The notes beneath the pieces were generated by a model that was given only the letters and a program-made list of their open reading frames with translations, was not told where the DNA came from and did no database searches. A DNA stretch of 5,713 nucleotides from Verrucomicrobiota bacterium (lineage in GTDB: Bacteria; Chlamydiota; Chlamydiia; Chlamydiales; FEN-1388). Every line of letters begins with the position of its first letter. Positions within the stretch are counted from its first letter, which is position 1. Below are positions 5,009-5,713 of this stretch, one piece after another. The stretch lies in the NCBI GenBank assembly GCA_018239705.1, contig JAFEGS010000080.1, positions 1-5,713 on the forward strand. Direction: 5' to 3'. The position numbers and the translations under genes are program-made.

Positions 5009-5713
5009 ATGCAGATTTCGGAATTATCACCAGCGGACTATTTGAGAGAAATCATCCCCAACGTTTCAACCACGCAATTTTCTGAGATAAAGGATGCCTG
5101 TACTCGACTTGTTACAGCACCCAAACCAGCTATAAAAGAAAAAATAGCGATCATTGAGAAGGTATACGATGCTATTACTAAAAACCCACACGAAGTAATA
5201 ATAGTAAACAAAACATTTGGAATTGTCTTCAAAAACCTAAGCAGCACAGAGAATATTTCAGCAAATAAACGAAAAAAATGCATTACTAAATCTATTGACC
5301 TCTTTAATATAGTGCTTAAACATAATCCAAATGACCTTGTGAGCAATCAATGTTTGAGCGACCTCCACTGCCATAGCCCCTCAAAAGATAGAAAACGTTC
5401 CCAATCACTTTCAGAAATTCACTTTAAGACTGCCTCACAGTTAGAAAAAACACTATCAACTAAACCGAGTTTTACAAACCTGAAACTCAGTGATACCTAT
5501 CTCTCAAGAAAGAAATGTGTTGATGGATTTGATTCTATGGTACAGCAGCTGGAAGAGACCATTGTGAAGCTTGACTCACCAAACAAACATGAACAGCTGA
5601 GCTCTATCATTTCTGAGGAAAAAACAGCGATTAATGATTTGATTATCCAGATTGGAATGAGCCGTGACAAGATGAAAGAGCTGCGAGACGAGCTCGAGAA
5701 AGCTTCTAAACCT
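5009..5713 (+). CDS. Uncharacterised protein, 3' end outside window
   Basis: The frame beginning at ATG 5009 stays open for 235 codons to the last base, with a strong AGGAG before it, so it is very probably a real gene cut by the window edge. I do not recognise the family. What can be seen: no signal peptide and no membrane segment; an N-terminal mostly helical stretch (1-60, MQISELSPADYLREI onwards), a short hydrophobic patch (HEVIIVNKTFGIVF, 61-74), a basic patch (ANKRKKC, 85-91), a Ser/Lys-rich middle with His-Cys clusters (DLHCHSPSKDRKRSQS, 118-133), and a charged helical, probably coiled-coil end (about 174-233, MVQQLEETIVKL and DKMKELRDELEKA). Hand-counted GC of 5101-5340 is about 32 %, against 60 % or so in sampled mnmG lines, suggesting a different origin or looser selection. 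Its position next to housekeeping genes gives no functional clue. Residues 5-34 loosely resemble an F-box; a secreted, host-directed role is speculation. Confidence 0.8.
   Translation, partial: MQISELSPADYLREIIPNVSTTQFSEIKDACTRLVTAPKPAIKEKIAIIEKVYDAITKNPHEVIIVNKTFGIVFKNLSSTENISANKRKKCITKSIDLFNIVLKHNPNDLVSNQCLSDLHCHSPSKDRKRSQSLSEIHFKTASQLEKTLSTKPSFTNLKLSDTYLSRKKCVDGFDSMVQQLEETIVKLDSPNKHEQLSSIISEEKTAINDLIIQIGMSRDKMKELRDELEKASKP

Noticed and set aside
5038..5346. A 102-codon minus-strand frame with hydrophobic, membrane-like stretches
   Set aside because: It is antisense to the open frame at 5009; its Phe/Leu/Ile runs are what Lys/Asn-rich codons give when read backwards. No ribosome binding site or promoter supports it.

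Overview
The window reads as a chromosomal segment from a member of the Chlamydiae, most likely an environmental 'chlamydia-like' organism and not a Chlamydia species. Three things suggest this. The dnaB - mnmG (gidA) - lplA order matches the order I recall from Chlamydia trachomatis (CT497-CT499). The MurA is of the type with Asp in place of the active-site Cys and resembles chlamydial MurA in several stretches. The lipoate ligase is a short, catalytic-domain-only form. Hand-counted GC of the core genes is roughly 50-60 % in sampled lines, higher than I would expect for Chlamydia, Parachlamydia or Waddlia; a Criblamydiaceae-type genome is possible, but the taxon is inferred.

Layout, all on the + strand. 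1-723: 3' part of dnaB, the replicative helicase, entering the window just after the Walker A region. 724-792: short spacer with a good extended -10 promoter. 793-2175: murA, the first committed step of peptidoglycan precursor synthesis. 2176-2230: spacer with a second promoter that overlaps a perfect inverted repeat. 2231-2320: a 29-codon gene for a very basic peptide of the AURKAIP1/COX24 (mS38, bS22) ribosomal protein family. 2332-2370: Rho-independent terminator whose U-tract touches the next start codon. 2371-4239: mnmG, tRNA wobble-uridine modification. 4227-4937: lplA-type lipoate-protein ligase, overlapping mnmG by 13 bases. 4938-5008: AT-rich spacer with a candidate promoter and a clear ribosome binding site. 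5009-5713: a long open frame of unknown function, with no stop before the window ends and locally much lower GC.

The first five genes are housekeeping: replication, cell-wall precursor synthesis, ribosome, tRNA modification and lipoylation of 2-oxoacid dehydrogenases. They look like independent short transcription units (dnaB / murA / bS22) followed by an mnmG-lplA pair. The last gene is different in composition and predicted structure (soluble, Lys/Ser-rich, helical end). It sits where I would expect the conserved chlamydial order to continue with ndk-ruvA-ruvC, so it is the accessory part of the window and a candidate lineage-specific, possibly host-directed protein. No RNA genes, CRISPR arrays, insertion sequences or attachment sites were seen.
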